A stretch of 64,000 nt of DNA from Verrucomicrobiota bacterium (lineage in GTDB: Bacteria > Verrucomicrobiota > Verrucomicrobiia > Limisphaerales > UBA9464), in NCBI GenBank assembly GCA_017309115.1, contig JAFLEF010000005.1, forward strand, positions 124,001 to 188,000, written 5' to 3'. The notes below the pieces were generated by a model. The model was given only the letters and a program-made list of their open reading frames with translations, was not told the origin of the DNA and did no database searches. Each line of letters opens with the position of its first letter. Within the stretch, counting starts at the first letter, position 1. This document shows positions 1-8,161 of this stretch, one piece after another. The translations under genes were made by a program, and so were the position numbers.

Positions 1-134
1 GGACGTTGGCAGATCCGTTGATGAACCGCGATCGGGATCCCCTGGGTCTCGCGCTGGCCGAGCACATGTACTTCAGTCGCGAAGCGACGTCGGGCGGACA
101 GGGCGTTGGCGGTGGCGGCTGTGGCTGCAACTAA
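1..134 (+). CDS. DUF4266 family small lipoprotein, C-terminal part
   Basis: Only the last 43 codons are in the window, read in the frame beginning at base 3 and stopping at TAA 132-134. The peptide has an L-A-D-P-L-M motif, then H-M-Y-F-S-R-E and ends in a Gly-rich tail, G-G-G-G-C-G-C-N. That combination is what I know from DUF4266 proteins, which are small exported lipoproteins usually found near DUF3570 and thioredoxin-like genes. The cysteine pair in the tail suggests redox or metal chemistry, but no function is established. The signal peptide and lipobox lie upstream of the window, so the lipoprotein part is inferred from the family. Confidence 0.7.
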   Translation, partial: TLADPLMNRDRDPLGLALAEHMYFSREATSGGQGVGGGGCGCN

Positions 135-146
135 GCCTGAAGGGTC

Positions 147-776
147 TCACGGTTCGGCCTCAAAGGCCCATACCTTTCGGGGAATCCGACCGGTCTGAAC
201 CGGCCAATCCGCTTCCGACCATCCCAGAATCGAGAGTTCCACTGGTGAAGATTCCTTAAACTGCCGGAGGAACGAGGTTTTGAAGGCAATTCCAAAGTAA
301 ATGCGGTCCCGGTGGTTGGACTCCCACGTGGGATCAACCACAGAGAGAGTCTCCCGATGGATACACCACGCGTGTCCCACGGGTCGGTACAGATGGGTGC
401 ACGCCCATCCTTCCACATAGACCAGTTTGGACTGAGACAGCGCGGCGGAGGCAGCATTGAGGTAGCAATGCCGGACGGGACCGGGCCGGACTCCGGAAGG
501 AAGCCGCTCCCGTTTCCACGGCCATTCCTTTCCGTTTTCCAACAAAAAACGTTCCGTATCCGGGCTCATACCAGCCGGACAAATCGGAGCCGAAACCCGG
601 TAGTTCACCAACGCTTTGAGACAGGCGATAACCGGGTTCCACAACCCTCGATGGGTTTGGGTCGCCACAGGACTCCCCCGTTGCATAACCGGGGCCAGAC
701 CTCCCTCGAGACCCTGGATCGCCCGTTTCCACCGTCTTTTCTTCGTCCGCCTAATGGGGCATTGCCCATCCGTCAA
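147..776 (-). CDS. Hypothetical protein with possible Cys-His-Asp centre
   Basis: A 209-residue protein with no signal peptide or membrane segment. I do not recognise the family. The C-terminal half is the convincing part: an R-H-C-Y-L-N-A block with Cys104, a G-H-A-W-C block with His135 and a V-V-D-P-T-W block with Asp148, followed by Y-F-G. Cys then His then Asp in this order and spacing resembles transglutaminase- or papain-like folds, where they form the catalytic triad; that is inference. The basic first 30 residues are less convincing, and the true start may lie further in. It converges on the DUF4266 gene with a 12-base gap and is followed upstream by tRNA-Pro on the same strand. Confidence 0.6.
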   Translation of the reverse strand: MTDGQCPIRRTKKRRWKRAIQGLEGGLAPVMQRGSPVATQTHRGLWNPVIACLKALVNYRVSAPICPAGMSPDTERFLLENGKEWPWKRERLPSGVRPGPVRHCYLNAASAALSQSKLVYVEGWACTHLYRPVGHAWCIHRETLSVVDPTWESNHRDRIYFGIAFKTSFLRQFKESSPVELSILGWSEADWPVQTGRIPRKVWAFEAEP

Positions 777-916
777 AACAAGCTTGCTTGAAACCGTGCG
801 TTACGCCCGCCGAGCTTGGCAATTTGCGAGCCGCGTGACAGCGCCGTTGGGACCTTCCACCCAAGCCTTCCTTGGAGGTGGTCCATGAACTTCGACGGGA
901 GAAAATCGCGGGGGAA

Positions 917-993
917 TGGTCGGGACGACAGGATTCGAACCTGCGACGTCTTGGTCCCAAACCAAGTGCTCTACCAGGCTGAGCTACGTCCCG
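917..993 (-). tRNA. tRNA-Pro (anticodon TGG)
   Basis: On the minus strand the sequence forms a full cloverleaf. The 7-bp acceptor stem pairs CGGGACG with CGTCCCG, the discriminator base is A and CCA is encoded (917-919). The anticodon stem CTTGG/CCAAG encloses loop TTTGGGA, giving anticodon TGG for proline, and the T arm contains GGTTCGAATCC. All standard elements are present, so it should be functional. It sits alone between the hypothetical gene ending at 147 and pdxA. Confidence 0.95.
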
Positions 994-1168
994 AACGCGG
1001 AGACCCTGCCGACAATCGCGGGATTCGGAAAGGCTTTCTTCAACGAGCGTGGGAATCGGTCGCCATCCTCTTCGCTCGTCCGGATGGTACACATGCTTTC
1101 TTCGTGCGGCCCAAGCTGCCAGACGGACGGGCCGCCATCCGCCGCAGAAAGAGTGTGAACCATCCGGG

Positions 1169-2173
1169 CTAAGCGTGGTTTCCCGTGAGCCGAATCGCCA
1201 ACTGCAGGGCTGCCTTCATGCTCGAGGGATCAGCAATACCCCGGCCGGCGATATCGTAGCCTGTTCCGTGATCCGGGGAGGTCCGCACGAAGGGCATTCC
1301 CACCGTCCAATTCACGCCCGTTTCGAAGGCCACCAGCTTCAGCGGCGCCAGTCCTTGGTCATGGTACTGCGCCACCACGACCTCAAATTCACCCCGAATC
1401 GCTCGCTGGAACAGGGTGTCCGCCGCCCAGGGACCACTCACCTCCAACCCGCTCTCCTGAGCATCGCGAATCGCCGGGCCAATGATCTCCAATTCTTCAT
1501 GGCCGAGATAGCCACCTTCGCCCGCATGAGGATTCAACCCGCAGACAGCGATCCGTCGACGTTCGAGCTTCAGTTCCCGACAGGCGAGGTCGGCCAGCCG
1601 GATACTCTCCCTCTGACCCTCCCGTGTGATGGCCGAAGGTACCTGGCGCAGCGGCAGATGAGTAGTGGCCAACAGCACCCTTAACCAACGACCCCACTCG
1701 TCAGTCCCCAGCAACATCATTCCGGTACTCGGTCCGCCCGCGATCTCCGTGATGAGTTCAGTCTGGCCGATGAAGGGCTGTCCGGTGCGGAGAATCGCTT
1801 CCTTGTTCACCGGACCGGTTACCACACCATCAATTTCCCCCTTTAGACCCAACCCGGCCGCTTTCCGCAGTGCCGCTATTGCTGCCTGAGCCGCCTTCCG
1901 GTCCCCCTTTGGCAGCTGGTCCGGCAGTTCCATGTCTTCCGGCGGGCACCACCACACACCCGGTCCGGCTTCTGCGCGTCCGCGCCACGGCTCAATTCGA
2001 GCATTCCATCCCACGAGGGACGACGTTCGCCGGATGACCCCCCCATCGCCAATCAGCACCAATGCCGTATCTGGTTCGGCCGACCCGGCGATCGCCTTGA
2101 TCGCCACCTCTGGCCCAATCCCAGTAACGTCTCCCAGGGTGATTCCCAACACCCGAATGGCCGATCTTTCCAC
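1169..2173 (-). CDS. pdxA: 4-hydroxythreonine-4-phosphate dehydrogenase
   Basis: PdxA oxidises 4-phosphohydroxy-L-threonine in the DXP-dependent pathway of pyridoxal phosphate synthesis, in the cytosol. The protein has 334 residues, normal for the family, starting I-T-L-G-D-V-T-G-I-G-P-E. Three metal-binding histidines are visible: His172 (T-T-H-L-P), His216 (N-P-H-A-G-E-G) and His271 (Q-Y-H-D-Q-G). The substrate loop, normally G-H-T-E, reads G-Q-T-E here (Gln137), a departure worth noting. The start is GTG, directly abutting the TAA of the upstream SurA-like gene, so the two are co-transcribed and probably translationally coupled. A surA-pdxA neighbourhood also occurs in Escherichia coli. 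Confidence 0.95.
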   Translation of the reverse strand: MERSAIRVLGITLGDVTGIGPEVAIKAIAGSAEPDTALVLIGDGGVIRRTSSLVGWNARIEPWRGRAEAGPGVWWCPPEDMELPDQLPKGDRKAAQAAIAALRKAAGLGLKGEIDGVVTGPVNKEAILRTGQPFIGQTELITEIAGGPSTGMMLLGTDEWGRWLRVLLATTHLPLRQVPSAITREGQRESIRLADLACRELKLERRRIAVCGLNPHAGEGGYLGHEELEIIGPAIRDAQESGLEVSGPWAADTLFQRAIRGEFEVVVAQYHDQGLAPLKLVAFETGVNWTVGMPFVRTSPDHGTGYDIAGRGIADPSSMKAALQLAIRLTGNHA

Positions 2174-3166
2174 TTAGTTGAAGTAACTGATGAACGACTT
2201 TTTCCGGAGTTTGGCGATCCATTGCTTGCGCAACCGTTCCATCTCCTCGGTCTTCAAGGTCTGCTCAATCTCGGGCCGCGCCTCACTCAGCGGCTTCATG
2301 CCCGCTTCTTTTCGTTCCTCGACCTTCACAATAAATTCCGCTCCTTCCAGATTCAGGGTCGGGCTCACCTCCCCGGGCTTGGCCGAGAACACAAATTTCC
2401 GCAGCTCTTTCCGTAAGTCCGAGTCTTTGTCCTCCACCCACCCGCGGTCGCCTCCCTTGAACCGCCGGGCGTCGTCCGAAAACTCATCGGCCAACTTGGC
2501 AAAGTCGTCCCCCGCCGCGATTCGCTTCTGAACCTCGGCCGCAATCTGATCCGGTTCGTTGAGCGCATGACGGGATTTATCAATGACAATCATTCGGATT
2601 TTGGCCTTCTCCTCCTGCCGGAACCGGTTGGTGTTGGCTTCGTAATACAGCTCAATCTTGCGGGGTGAAATGAAGACGTTCTGGTTCACGTTCTTCATCG
2701 TCATGCTGTGAATGATGAAGGCGTCCCGCTGATCCTCCCGGAAATCTTCAAAGGTCTGACCCATCTTCCGAAGGGTCTTCATCAGCGTCACCCGGTCACC
2801 AAACTCCTCCCGAATCTGCGACTGAACCACGTCGTTGATGATGCTATCGGGCAAATTGTAGCCGGCGGTAGTGAACTCATCGAGGATCAGCCGGCGATCG
2901 ATCAACTGATCCAAACTGTCCCGCAGAATCTCTTTCTCCCGCTGACGCAGTTGGTCCTCCCGCATCCGCGACTGCCGCATCGCAGCTTCCATCGCTCGTC
3001 GGGCGGCGATCTGAACGTCCTGAAAGGTAATGACGTGATCGTTCACCACCGCCGCGATCCCCGTGATTGGGACTCCGGCCGGTGCGCTCTGGGCCATAGT
3101 TGGTCGCCCGACCAGCAGTAGGGCTCCCACGAAGATCGCGAAGGTTAGCCAAAACCGATTCTGCAT
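2174..3166 (-). CDS. SurA-like periplasmic peptidyl-prolyl isomerase
   Basis: A 330-residue exported chaperone. Residues 1-25 form a signal peptide ending M-A-Q-S-A. Residues 33-175 match the SurA N-terminal chaperone region (A-V-V-N-D-H-V-I-T near the start), and residues about 187-283 form one parvulin domain (G-D-D-F-A-K-L-A-D-E-F-S-D-D, then G-G-D-R-G-W-V). Escherichia coli SurA has two parvulin domains, so this is a shorter one-domain version. It probably assists outer-membrane protein folding in the periplasm. It is the first gene of a two-gene unit with pdxA. The start is ATG, leaving 87 bases to the TTG start of the divergent glycosyltransferase gene. Confidence 0.9.
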   Translation of the reverse strand: MQNRFWLTFAIFVGALLLVGRPTMAQSAPAGVPITGIAAVVNDHVITFQDVQIAARRAMEAAMRQSRMREDQLRQREKEILRDSLDQLIDRRLILDEFTTAGYNLPDSIINDVVQSQIREEFGDRVTLMKTLRKMGQTFEDFREDQRDAFIIHSMTMKNVNQNVFISPRKIELYYEANTNRFRQEEKAKIRMIVIDKSRHALNEPDQIAAEVQKRIAAGDDFAKLADEFSDDARRFKGGDRGWVEDKDSDLRKELRKFVFSAKPGEVSPTLNLEGAEFIVKVEERKEAGMKPLSEARPEIEQTLKTEEMERLRKQWIAKLRKKSFISYFN

Positions 3167-3253
3167 AAAGGAAACGCTACGAAGACCAGCGTCCGATGTC
3201 CAATCTCGACGTGGCCGTCATCTGCACAGACTACAACCTGATTCCGATGTTCA

Positions 3254-4123
3254 TTGCTTTGGACTCAGGGCCGGTCGCCCGCTTTACTCCCCGCTCGTTT
3301 GACCGCTTCCGCGCCCAGTTTGTTGCTGCTGATTCCCGCCTATAACGAGGAATTGCGCATTGGTCCGGTGCTCCAAGCCTACGCCGAGCACTTCTATCAT
3401 CATTACCCCGGACGCGTTCGGATCCTCGTGGTGCTCAATGGGTGTCACGACAACACACTGGGGGTCGTTCGCGCCGCGGAGCAGCAGTACCTGAGCATTT
3501 CCCACCTTGAATTTCCCGGACCGATCGGCAAAGGCGGCGCCCTGATCGAAGGTCTCCGGCTGGCGCCTTTGGCGGACATGGTGGGGTACGTTGATGCTGA
3601 CGGAGCCACACCTCCCGCTGCGCTGCTGGATTTGGTCCAACGCTGCGCGAATGGAGCAGCCGATTGCGTGATTGCCTCCCGGTGGTTACCGGAGTCCCAA
3701 ATCACTCACGCTCAACCTCAAAAGCGGAGATTTGCGAGTCGCCTGTTCCATCTGTTCGTCCAGGGATTCTTCTGGATGAACATCGCCGACACCCAATGTG
3801 GCGCGAAGGTGATGCGCCGGTCGGCGATTGAAGCGGTCCATCACCGCCTGCGGCTGGCCGATCTCGCGTTCGACGTGAATCTCCTCTACTCGCTGAAAAA
3901 GGGCGGATTCACCGTCTTGGAAGTCCCTACCGTGTGGCAGGACCAAACCGGCTCCCACGTCGTGTTTAACCTGCGGACGTCCCTGAACATGCTGTTGTCC
4001 TTGATCCGCTTGCGGTTGGTCTACTCGCCCTTTTACCGCTGGCTCAAGCCGTTGCGCCCGCTGGAGACTTGGCTCTACCTCAAACTCAATGCTCCGCCTC
4101 CGCTCAAAGGACCGGACGCCTAA
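3254..4123 (+). CDS. GT2 family glycosyltransferase (dolichyl-phosphate sugar transferase-like)
   Basis: A 289-residue GT-A enzyme that probably transfers a sugar from a nucleotide donor to a polyprenyl phosphate. Motifs: I-P-A-Y-N-E-E at 27-33, G-K-G-G-A-L at 92-97, D-A-D-G-A-T at 114-119 (the metal/donor DxD equivalent) and D-T-Q-C-G-A-K at 179-185, an order typical of dolichol-phosphate glucosyl- and mannosyltransferases. There is no clear transmembrane segment except a hydrophobic stretch near 245-260. The start at 3254 is TTG; no convincing ATG lies nearby in frame, and the first 22 residues are not conserved-looking, so the start is uncertain. It is convergent with dnaN. Confidence 0.85.
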   Translation: MLWTQGRSPALLPARLTASAPSLLLLIPAYNEELRIGPVLQAYAEHFYHHYPGRVRILVVLNGCHDNTLGVVRAAEQQYLSISHLEFPGPIGKGGALIEGLRLAPLADMVGYVDADGATPPAALLDLVQRCANGAADCVIASRWLPESQITHAQPQKRRFASRLFHLFVQGFFWMNIADTQCGAKVMRRSAIEAVHHRLRLADLAFDVNLLYSLKKGGFTVLEVPTVWQDQTGSHVVFNLRTSLNMLLSLIRLRLVYSPFYRWLKPLRPLETWLYLKLNAPPPLKGPDA

Positions 4124-4138
4124 AGCAGCCTCGCGGGG

Positions 4139-5248
4139 TCAGCTCATGCGCATCGGCATGATGACGTACAGAAAGGGTTTCAGCGTCTTGATCACTCCCG
4201 GGCTCAACTCATCGATCAACTCGAAGGCCACTTCGCCCTCATCCAGAGCCTTCAACGGATCCATCAGGTAGGTGGGATTGAACGCAATGGCGAAATCCTT
4301 GCCTTGGTGATTGATGGCCATGTCTTCGCGGGATTCGCCGACTTCGGGGGTGTTGGCCGTGATGGCCAGTTGATTGCGGCTGAAGGTCAGCTTGACCGAG
4401 TTGTTTTTGTCGCTGGTCATCAGCTCAGCCCGTCGCAAGGCACTGAGCAGTTCCTCGCGGCTGATCGTGATGCGTTCCTGGCATTCACCCGGAATGACCT
4501 GCCGGTAGTTGGGGTAATTGCCATCCACCAGTTTGGATTGCACCAGCACGCCGGAAGCTCCTTCGCTCGCGAGTGTGAAGGCGACCTGGTTTTCCGAAAA
4601 CCGGATCTCCACGGTGCCGTTACTGCCCAAGAGACGATTCAGTTCGTTGATCGCCTTCGTCGGAACAATGAACTCCGCCTGAGCCTCCACCGGAACGTCG
4701 GCGTCCTCATCGGTCATCGCCAACCGCCGACCGTCGGTGGCCACCAACGTCACTTTGTGTTCTTTGAGGCTGAAAAAGATCCCGTTGAGCACGTACCGGG
4801 CTTCGTCGCTGGACGCCGCGAAGCTCGTCTTGCGCAACATTGCCCGCAGCGTTTCCTGCTGCAGCGTCACGGCGCGGGATTGTTTTAGTCCCGCCACAGG
4901 AGGAAACTCGTCGCCAGATAAACCGTTGATCTTGAAGAAGGAACCGCCTGCCCGAACCGCCATTACCGCCTTGTCGTCGACCTCAATTTCAATCTCCGGC
5001 GCCGATAATTCCCGGGCGATGCCGAACAGGCGTTTGACCGGGACGGTTGTCCGACCGGGTTTGGAGACGGTGGCGGATACGGTACAAGCAATGGTGACAT
5101 CCAAATCCGTGGCGGTCAGCTCGAGCTTACCCTCAGAGGCGACCAGCAGGACGTTCGACAGAATAGGCAGCGTCGTACGGGAACCGACCACGTTTTGAAC
5201 CGCTTGCAGGCCATTCAGCAGATGCTCCTTCGCGATGGAGAGCTTCAT
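4139..5248 (-). CDS. dnaN: DNA polymerase III beta subunit (sliding clamp)
   Basis: A 369-residue clamp protein, the usual length, which tethers DNA polymerase III to DNA as a ring-shaped dimer. The N-terminus (M-K-L-S-I-A-K-E-H-L), the L-P-I-L-S-N-V-L-L stretch of domain 1, the T-D-G-R-R-L-A segment of domain 2 and the C-terminal V-I-M-P-M-R family ending are all present. dnaN usually follows dnaA near the origin; here no dnaA is seen in the window, and the 300 bases upstream lead to the divergent purF. The start ATG is fixed by the conserved N-terminus. Confidence 0.97.
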   Translation of the reverse strand: MKLSIAKEHLLNGLQAVQNVVGSRTTLPILSNVLLVASEGKLELTATDLDVTIACTVSATVSKPGRTTVPVKRLFGIARELSAPEIEIEVDDKAVMAVRAGGSFFKINGLSGDEFPPVAGLKQSRAVTLQQETLRAMLRKTSFAASSDEARYVLNGIFFSLKEHKVTLVATDGRRLAMTDEDADVPVEAQAEFIVPTKAINELNRLLGSNGTVEIRFSENQVAFTLASEGASGVLVQSKLVDGNYPNYRQVIPGECQERITISREELLSALRRAELMTSDKNNSVKLTFSRNQLAITANTPEVGESREDMAINHQGKDFAIAFNPTYLMDPLKALDEGEVAFELIDELSPGVIKTLKPFLYVIMPMRMS

Positions 5249-5548
5249 GTTGTTGCGCTAAGTATTGTGTATTCTCTGGAAAGAGGAAGCTATTAGTAGG
5301 GGGTGTGAGCAAGTCCAGCAACTCCGCGGCGAGCCGGAATGGCGGGCCTTCGGTGGCGCTCACCGCTTGGGGGTAACCCGCGAGCAACCGAGAAGAACTC
5401 GGTTCGCAGGCAGTTCCTCGTAGTCTGTTCGGAAGTTATTGGCGAACGATTCACCGGCTTTTTGGACAGCCTCGGAGGGTTCGGTTGAGGTGCGGAACGT
5501 AATTTAGGCTTTCGTTCAGCCGATCCGGCCGCATCTTCGACCGGTCGC
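5249..5548. promoter_or_regulatory. Divergent dnaN/purF intergenic region
   Basis: Three hundred bases separate the outward-facing starts of dnaN and purF, so promoters for both must lie here or nearby. The 40 bases next to dnaN are AT-richer than the surroundings. I looked for DnaA boxes on both strands and saw none close to consensus, and no open reading frame here looks real. I could not assign specific -35/-10 boxes with confidence. Confidence 0.5.
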
Positions 5549-7015
5549 GTGGAAGAGAGACCGAAACATTACTGTGGCGTCTTTGGAATTTACGGGCATC
5601 CGAACGCTGCGGAGATCAGTTACTACGGCCTGTATGCCCTGCAGCACCGTGGACAAGAGTCGGCGGGCATCGTCGCTACCGATGGCAATCAGTTCTACAC
5701 CCACAAGGGAATGGGGCTGGTACCGGCCATTTTCGATGGCTCGGTCCTGCACAAGCTGATCGGACATGCGGCGGTAGGCCACACCCGCTACTCCACCACA
5801 GGATCTTCCAATCTCCAGAATGCACAGCCCCTGACCGTTGATTGCGCCAAGGGCAAAATAGCGATCGCCCACAATGGGAATCTGACTAATGCGGCGGCGC
5901 TGCGGGAAGAGTTGGAGGCCAAAGGGTCGATTTTCCAGACGACGGTTGATTCCGAGATTGTGCTGCATCTCCTCGCCCAGCCGGAACGGGTCGGCGGCCA
6001 CGAGAGTTCGTTGATCGAAGCGCTTCATCGAATTGAAGGCGCTTATTCCCTGGTGATTTTGACGGAGCGCGAACTCATCGGTGTACGCGATCCCCATGGA
6101 TTCCGACCGCTGAGCATTGGCCGGCTGGAGAATGGCGCCTATGTCCTGGCCAGTGAAACCTGCGCCTTTGATCTGACGAAGGCGGAGTTCATTCGCGATG
6201 TCGAACCGGGCGAAATCGTGATCATTGACGCACAGGGGCTCCGCAGTTTGCAGGCGTTTCCGGAGTCCAAACGCAGCGCGTTTTGCATCTTCGAGTACGT
6301 CTATTTTGCCCGGCCGGACTCCACCATCGCGGATCGCAGCGTCTACAAGGTGCGGGTGGAAATGGGCCGGGAACTGGCGCGCGAGAACAAAATTGATGCC
6401 GATATCGTGGTGCCGGTTCCGGACAGCGGCGTGTGCGCTGCCCTGGGATACTCGTTGGAAAGCGGAATTCCGTTCGAAATGGCCTTTGTCCGGAATCACT
6501 ACGTGGGCCGGAGCTTTTTGCAGCCGTCGCAGTTTGTTCGCGACTTTGCTGTGCGGGTGAAGCTGAACCTGATTTCCGACCTCGTGCGGGGCAAACGGGT
6601 CGTGATCGTCGACGATTCCATCGTCCGGGGCACGACCAGCAAGGCTCGGGTGATCAGCCTCAAAGAAGCCGGCGCCAAGGAGGTCCATTTTCGGGTGAGC
6701 TGCCCGCCACACATGAATCCGTGCGTTTACGGAATCGATTTTCCGGAGCGGAGCAAACTGATGGCGGCGAATTACTCGCTGGAGGAGATCCGGAAGTTCC
6801 TGAATGCAGATTCCCTGGGTTACCTCTCGCTCGACGGCATGGTGAAAGCGACCGGTCGTCCGAAGGATCAGTTCTGTCTCGCCTGCTACAACGGTGAGTA
6901 TCCGGTGAAGTATGATCCGTCGGTCGACAAGCACATCATCGAACGGCGCAAGAGCCGGACGAGTGGCTTGGGGCCGGAGATCGCCGTCGAAGAACGGCAG
7001 CAGCGGTTGCTCTGA
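5549..7015 (+). CDS. purF: Amidophosphoribosyltransferase
   Basis: PurF makes phosphoribosylamine from PRPP and glutamine, the first committed step of purine synthesis. The protein has 488 residues. An eight-residue propeptide precedes Cys9 (H-Y-C-G-V-F-G), the glutaminase nucleophile exposed after self-cleavage. The PRPP-binding motif V-V-I-V-D-D-S-I-V-R-G-T-T lies in the C-terminal half. Cysteines in S-A-F-C-I-F, N-P-C-V-Y-G and C-L-A-C correspond to the four ligands of the 4Fe-4S cluster of the Bacillus-type enzyme, so this should be an iron-sulfur, propeptide-bearing PurF. The start is GTG at 5549. The gene ends 3 bases from the convergent glycosyltransferase. Confidence 0.97.
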   Translation: MEERPKHYCGVFGIYGHPNAAEISYYGLYALQHRGQESAGIVATDGNQFYTHKGMGLVPAIFDGSVLHKLIGHAAVGHTRYSTTGSSNLQNAQPLTVDCAKGKIAIAHNGNLTNAAALREELEAKGSIFQTTVDSEIVLHLLAQPERVGGHESSLIEALHRIEGAYSLVILTERELIGVRDPHGFRPLSIGRLENGAYVLASETCAFDLTKAEFIRDVEPGEIVIIDAQGLRSLQAFPESKRSAFCIFEYVYFARPDSTIADRSVYKVRVEMGRELARENKIDADIVVPVPDSGVCAALGYSLESGIPFEMAFVRNHYVGRSFLQPSQFVRDFAVRVKLNLISDLVRGKRVVIVDDSIVRGTTSKARVISLKEAGAKEVHFRVSCPPHMNPCVYGIDFPERSKLMAANYSLEEIRKFLNADSLGYLSLDGMVKATGRPKDQFCLACYNGEYPVKYDPSVDKHIIERRKSRTSGLGPEIAVEERQQRLL

Positions 7016-7018
7016 CGG

Positions 7019-8161
7019 TCAGGAGGATCCGAGGAGTTCCCGATAAAGCTCCTCATAGCGGCGAACCATGGTGGGCATGTCGAATTCCGCAGCCCTCCGT
7101 CGGCAAGCTTCGGCCATTCCCAGCAAGGCTTCCGGAGGCATCGCCAACACCTGTTCGATCCCGCGGGACAGGGCGGCGACATCGCCGGTGGGAACAATCC
7201 AACCTTCGACGGCTGGGCGAATCAGACCGGAGGTGTTGGCTCCTTCTGAAACCAAGGCGGGCCGACCGGCGGCCAGAGACTCCAGCACCGAGTTTGGCGT
7301 TCCTTCCCAGCGGGACGCCAAAACTGAAAAGTCCGCCGCGTGAAGAACAGCGGCGGGCTGGGTGGTGGCGGGAAACTGACGAACCCACTCGTCAACACCT
7401 CCGGCTCGCACGGCGTCGTCGAGACGAGTTTGGACTTCAGCGCTTTCCCGTTCGCCCACAATCCAAAACTCCACCCCTGGCGGAAGCGCTCCCCGTCGCC
7501 GCAGGTCGGCCACCGCGCCAGCGAGGAGGTCCGGCGCTTTCTGCTCGGTGATGCGCGCGAGCATGAGACCGATGCGCCGGCGTCCTGGTGCCGTGCGATC
7601 CCGCAACCCAGGATCCGGGTTGGTGGCAAAGCGGGAGATGTCCAGTCCGTTGGGAATGTAGCGAAGTCGGTGGCGGGGAATACCGGCAACCGAATTTAGC
7701 TTTTCGGCCATGCTGGGACTGTTGCAGACCACAAAGGACGAGAGTCGTTGCTCGAGACCTTCGTTGCGCAGTTGGCGGGCGTCGTATTCGGTGCGGATCG
7801 CCGTGAGCAGGCGAAAGGAATGACCGGAGCAAAGCCGGGCGAAGCGGGTAAGATGATTGCAGTGATGGCTGACGGAGTGGACCAAATGAGGGCGGAAGTC
7901 CCGGATACAGCGCCGAATGGCCCAGAGCGATCCCGGCAGTTCCGACCGTTGCCAGCGCCGATCGAGTTCCGTGACCTCAATTCCGGCGGCCTGAAGCTCG
8001 GGAACAAAATGCCGGCTTTGCCCCGACTGCGGGCCGTGAAGGCTGACGACCCGGGGCAAAAACTGCCGGCGGTCGAGGCGTTTCACCAGTTCCACCGTCT
8101 GCCGCTCAGCACCACCGGCGGCCAGACTGTCCAGACACACCAGGATTCGCTGAACCGTCAT
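7019..8161 (-). CDS. GT4 family glycosyltransferase
   Basis: A GT-B glycosyltransferase of 380 residues, taking the ATG at 8161 rather than an upstream in-frame start at 8194. That ATG overlaps the asnB stop (ATGA, 8158-8161), typical of translational coupling. The N-terminal domain has L-A-A-G-G-A-E-R-Q-T (acceptor side). The C-terminal domain has R-I-T-E-Q-K-A-P and the E-x7-E motif in W-E-G-T-P-N-S-V-L-E-S, which contacts the nucleotide-sugar donor. It probably adds a sugar to a lipopolysaccharide or exopolysaccharide precursor at the cytoplasmic membrane. Substrate unknown. Confidence 0.88.
   Translation of the reverse strand: MTVQRILVCLDSLAAGGAERQTVELVKRLDRRQFLPRVVSLHGPQSGQSRHFVPELQAAGIEVTELDRRWQRSELPGSLWAIRRCIRDFRPHLVHSVSHHCNHLTRFARLCSGHSFRLLTAIRTEYDARQLRNEGLEQRLSSFVVCNSPSMAEKLNSVAGIPRHRLRYIPNGLDISRFATNPDPGLRDRTAPGRRRIGLMLARITEQKAPDLLAGAVADLRRRGALPPGVEFWIVGERESAEVQTRLDDAVRAGGVDEWVRQFPATTQPAAVLHAADFSVLASRWEGTPNSVLESLAAGRPALVSEGANTSGLIRPAVEGWIVPTGDVAALSRGIEQVLAMPPEALLGMAEACRRRAAEFDMPTMVRRYEELYRELLGSS

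Noticed and set aside
322-333. Palindrome TCCCACGTGGGA resembling parS
   Set aside because: Shares only the CACGTG core, lacks the GTT/AAC arms and lies inside a coding sequence without the extended symmetry.
5516-6934. Open frame of 472 codons antisense to purF
   Set aside because: Lies wholly opposite a well-conserved gene and translates to a composition without recognisable motifs.
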